Of a stretch of DNA of 17,508 nucleotides, positions 15,435 to 17,508 are shown in pieces (the first letter of the stretch is position 1; the number at the start of each line of letters is the position of its first letter). The DNA is from CBDVAK01 sp965371945 (GTDB taxonomy: Bacteria; Pseudomonadota; Gammaproteobacteria; Competibacterales; JAHEDQ01): assembly GCA_965371945.1 (NCBI GenBank), contig CBDVAK010000039.1:1-17508 (forward strand). The letters are read 5' to 3'. The position numbers and the translations under genes are program-made. Below the pieces are notes generated by a model. It was not told where the DNA came from. It saw nothing but the letters and a program-made list of their open reading frames with translations, and did no database searches.

Positions 15435-17135
15435 TCAGCGCGAAGCGTTCTGCTTTTCGATACGGGCCCACGAATCGCGCAATGACACCGAGCGGTTGAA
15501 TACCGGGGCGCCGGGTCTGGAATCAACCGCGTCGATACAAAAATAACCGTTGCGTTCGAACTGGTAGCGTTCGCCGGCGCTAGCCCGCGTCATGCCTGGC
15601 TCAAGCCTGCAACCTTCGAGCTTTTCGACCGAGTGAGCGTTGAGGTGGGAGCGAAAATCCTGACCGCCGGAATCGGGAGCAGGCACCGAAAACAACCGGT
15701 CGTAGAGCCGGACGGTCGCGCTGATCGCATGCTCGACGGAAACCCAGTGTACGGTGCCCTTGACCTTGCGGTCGCTACGCGCACCGCCGCTGCGGGTCTC
15801 GGGGTCATAGCTGCAACGCAGCTCGACAATCTCGCCGCTACCAGGATCCCTTACCACCGATTCGCAGCGAATGATGTAGGCGTAGCGCAGCCTCACTTCG
15901 CGACCCGGCGCCAAGCGGAAGAACTTGCGCGGTGGGTCCTCCATGAAATCGCCGCGCTCTATATAGATCTCCCTGCCAAACGGAATCTCACGACTACCCA
16001 TATCAGGGTTGGCCGGATGATTGCGCGCGGGTAGCTGTTCGACGTGCCCTTCGGGCCAGTTCTCGATCACCACCTTGAGCGGTCTGAGCACAGCCATGGC
16101 ACGAGGGGCGGATCGATCGAGGTCTTCACGCAAACAACTCTCCAGCGCACCCATGTCGATCACCGCATCCTTCTTGGTGACCCCGATACGATCGCAGAAA
16201 GCGCGGATCGATGCAGGGGTATAGCCGCGTCGCCGCATACCGGACAGTGTCGGCATGCGCGGATCATCCCAGCTCTCGACCAGATGTTCCTGGACCAGCT
16301 GGTTGAGCTTGCGTTTGCTCATTACCGTATAACTGAGATTGAGTCGCGCAAATTCGATCTGGCGCGGGTGGCAAGGCACGCTGACGTTGTCCAGCACCCA
16401 ATCGTAGAGTGGGCGGTGATCCTCGAACTCCAGCGTACACAGCGAGTGGGTGACCCCCTCGATCGCATCCGAGAGGCACTGGGTAAAGTCGTACATCGGA
16501 TAGATGCACCACTGGTCCCCGGTCCGGTGGTGATGAGCACGGCGAATCCGGTACAGCGCCGGGTCCCGTAGGTTGATATTCCCCGACGCCATATCGATCC
16601 TGGCGCGCAACAGATGCGTGCCATCCGCAAACTCACCGGCGCGCATACGCCCAAACAGATCCAGATTTTCTTCTACCGAACGGTCACGGTAGGGGCTGTC
16701 GCGGCCCGGTTCTGTGAGGGTGCCCCGATAGGTACGGATCTGCTCCGCATCGAGACTGTCCACATAGGCCTTGCCCTGGCGGATCAACTCCTGCGCATAT
16801 TGGTAGAGTTGCTCGAAGTAGTCCGACGCATTGCGCAAGCGCTCACCCCAGTCGAAACCCAGCCAGCGTACGTCACGCTCGATCGAGCGGGCGTATTCGC
16901 TGCTCTCCTTCTCCGGGTTGGTATCGTCGAAACGCAGTGCGCACAGGCCGCCAAATTCTTCCGCAACGCCGAAATTCAGACAGATCGACTTGGCGTGACC
17001 GATATGCAGGTAGCCATTGGGTTCGGGCGGAAAACGCGTGACCACCTGAGTATGCCGCCCCTGGGCCAGGTCGTCCGCGATGATGGCGCGGATGAAGTCA
17101 CGCGGCTGCCGCTGATCCTGGTCGGACACGCTCAT
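15435..17135 (-). CDS. glnS: Glutaminyl-tRNA synthetase
   Basis: The 566-residue class I synthetase charges tRNA-Gln with glutamine. The class I signature is visible as GYLHIGHAKS (HIGH at 44-47), and the second motif is VMSKRK near residue 270, equivalent to KMSKS. RFPPEPNG, RFDDTNPEKE and the middle MYDFTQCLSDAIEGVTHSLCTLEF are typical of GlnRS rather than GluRS, as are the C-terminal beta-barrel domains from about 340 on. E. coli GlnRS has 554 residues, so the length is normal. I chose ATG 17135 (MSVSDQDQ). The frame stays open upstream, but the extra residues run into non-coding DNA. The gene is convergent with the CDGSH gene and is preceded by the long inverted repeat. Confidence 0.96.
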   Translation of the reverse strand: MSVSDQDQRQPRDFIRAIIADDLAQGRHTQVVTRFPPEPNGYLHIGHAKSICLNFGVAEEFGGLCALRFDDTNPEKESSEYARSIERDVRWLGFDWGERLRNASDYFEQLYQYAQELIRQGKAYVDSLDAEQIRTYRGTLTEPGRDSPYRDRSVEENLDLFGRMRAGEFADGTHLLRARIDMASGNINLRDPALYRIRRAHHHRTGDQWCIYPMYDFTQCLSDAIEGVTHSLCTLEFEDHRPLYDWVLDNVSVPCHPRQIEFARLNLSYTVMSKRKLNQLVQEHLVESWDDPRMPTLSGMRRRGYTPASIRAFCDRIGVTKKDAVIDMGALESCLREDLDRSAPRAMAVLRPLKVVIENWPEGHVEQLPARNHPANPDMGSREIPFGREIYIERGDFMEDPPRKFFRLAPGREVRLRYAYIIRCESVVRDPGSGEIVELRCSYDPETRSGGARSDRKVKGTVHWVSVEHAISATVRLYDRLFSVPAPDSGGQDFRSHLNAHSVEKLEGCRLEPGMTRASAGERYQFERNGYFCIDAVDSRPGAPVFNRSVSLRDSWARIEKQNASR

Positions 17136-17219
17136 GACTGACTCATCCCTCACTGCCGGTCCGCGACCTGCGGAAAGCATGCAATGATCGCGGATTGCAA
17201 CCATCCACGCCAGCCCCGA

Positions 17220-17396
17220 GCGCGAGGGTGTCGGGCAATGTTGTCGTCGATTTCAGCCGCGCCTCGATTCTGACTGGAAATCCGGGAACAAGCGGCAGTT
17301 GTTTGAGCGCAGCGAGTTCTGCCGCGCCGGTTTTCCAGTCAGAATCGAGGAGACAAGCGGCTGATGAGGCGAAAACGTTGCCCGACACCCTCGCGC
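17220..17396. repeat. Long inverted repeat (177 bp) upstream of glnS
   Basis: The outer arms are perfect 19-bp inverted copies: GCGCGAGGGTGTCGGGCAA (17220-17238) and its complement at 17378-17396. A second perfect 19-bp pair lies inside: CCTCGATTCTGACTGGAAA (17262-17280) and its complement at 17332-17350. Between them CAGCCGC (17254-17260) pairs with GCGGCTG (17357-17363). At the centre GCGGCAG (17292-17298) pairs with CTGCCGC (17319-17325) around a 20-base loop. The whole would fold as one long hairpin with a few bulges. It starts 85 bases upstream of the glnS start codon. No transposase and no clear target duplication are visible. Confidence 0.9.
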
Positions 17397-17508
17397 GACC
17401 ACTCGCGTCGCCCCACGCCCACCTGCGGCCCCGTCCTGCTTGCGCTGTCCGCGGGCGAACGTGACAATGGCCGCCGCCACCAACAACAGGGCACGCAGAC
17501 TGCCCGAC
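17397..17508. other. Unassigned end of window
   Basis: All three minus-strand frames are open here, as is common in such GC-rich DNA. One minus-strand frame entering from the edge reads SLRALLLVAAAIVTFARGQRK, a hydrophobic stretch followed by basic residues. It might be the end of a membrane-anchored protein, but the frame continues into the inverted repeat, where the sequence looks non-coding. I do not call a gene. Confidence 0.4.

Noticed and set aside
17220..17396. Integron attC site
   Set aside because: The long hairpin recalls an attC site, but the ends lack the GTTRRRY/RYYYAAC core sites and no integrase or cassette array is present.
17143..17486. Minus-strand open frames through the long inverted repeat, one containing LKQLPLVPGFPVRIEARL
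   Set aside because: The stretch looks protein-like, but it is encoded by the loop and arms of the hairpin, and the frame continues without a domain into the glnS upstream region. Not enough to call a gene.
1..17508. tRNA genes, rRNA, CRISPR arrays, riboswitches, phage genes or defence systems
   Set aside because: I looked for cloverleaf arms, evenly spaced repeats, known riboswitch cores and typical proteins, and saw none. This is reading by eye, so weak cases could be missed.

Overview
The window is about 17.5 kb of GC-rich, densely coding bacterial chromosome. The genes look like those of a gammaproteobacterium that oxidises sulfur, probably related to the Chromatiales (purple sulfur bacteria and non-photosynthetic relatives or symbionts). 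The best clue is a secreted Gly/Tyr-rich protein of the sulfur globule type at 10485-10865. A Yej-type peptide importer, a pitrilysin of enterobacterial length and a bacterial GlnRS fit the same placement. This is inference from gene content; I could not run a search and name no genus.

Layout. 1-89 is the tail of an unrecognised gene. 135-2411 is a minus-strand cluster of an HdeD-like membrane protein, a TerB-like protein and a polyprenol-phosphate glycosyltransferase fused to a GtrA domain. Divergent from it, 2606-3874 encodes a DUF3391/HD-GYP c-di-GMP phosphodiesterase, which converges on a small ferredoxin-fold protein (3890-4186). A gene-free stretch of about 430 bp (4187-4616) carries a MITE-like element with terminal inverted repeats. 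It is followed by a peptide ABC importer operon (4617-10356): yejA, yejB, and one 918-residue gene that fuses YejE to YejF. Next come the sulfur globule-type gene with a candidate promoter and a strong terminator, a periplasmic pitrilysin (11055-13952), a small secreted retropepsin-like protein (14012-14491) and a ferredoxin-like/double-CDGSH iron-sulfur protein (14734-15393). The last gene is glnS on the minus strand (15435-17135). Upstream of glnS lies a 177-bp long inverted repeat (17220-17396).

How the genes work together. The Yej proteins form one uptake machine: YejA captures peptides in the periplasm, YejB and the YejE half form the channel, and the two YejF ATPase domains drive it. 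The pitrilysin and the retropepsin-like protein are both predicted to be exported and could share periplasmic peptide turnover, but that link is inference. I see no CRISPR array, phage gene, transposase, toxin-antitoxin pair or defence island. The most unusual items are the YejE-YejF fusion, the short palindrome that supplies its last codons, the related MITE-like element upstream of yejA, and the long inverted repeat before glnS. I found no convincing undescribed multi-gene system.
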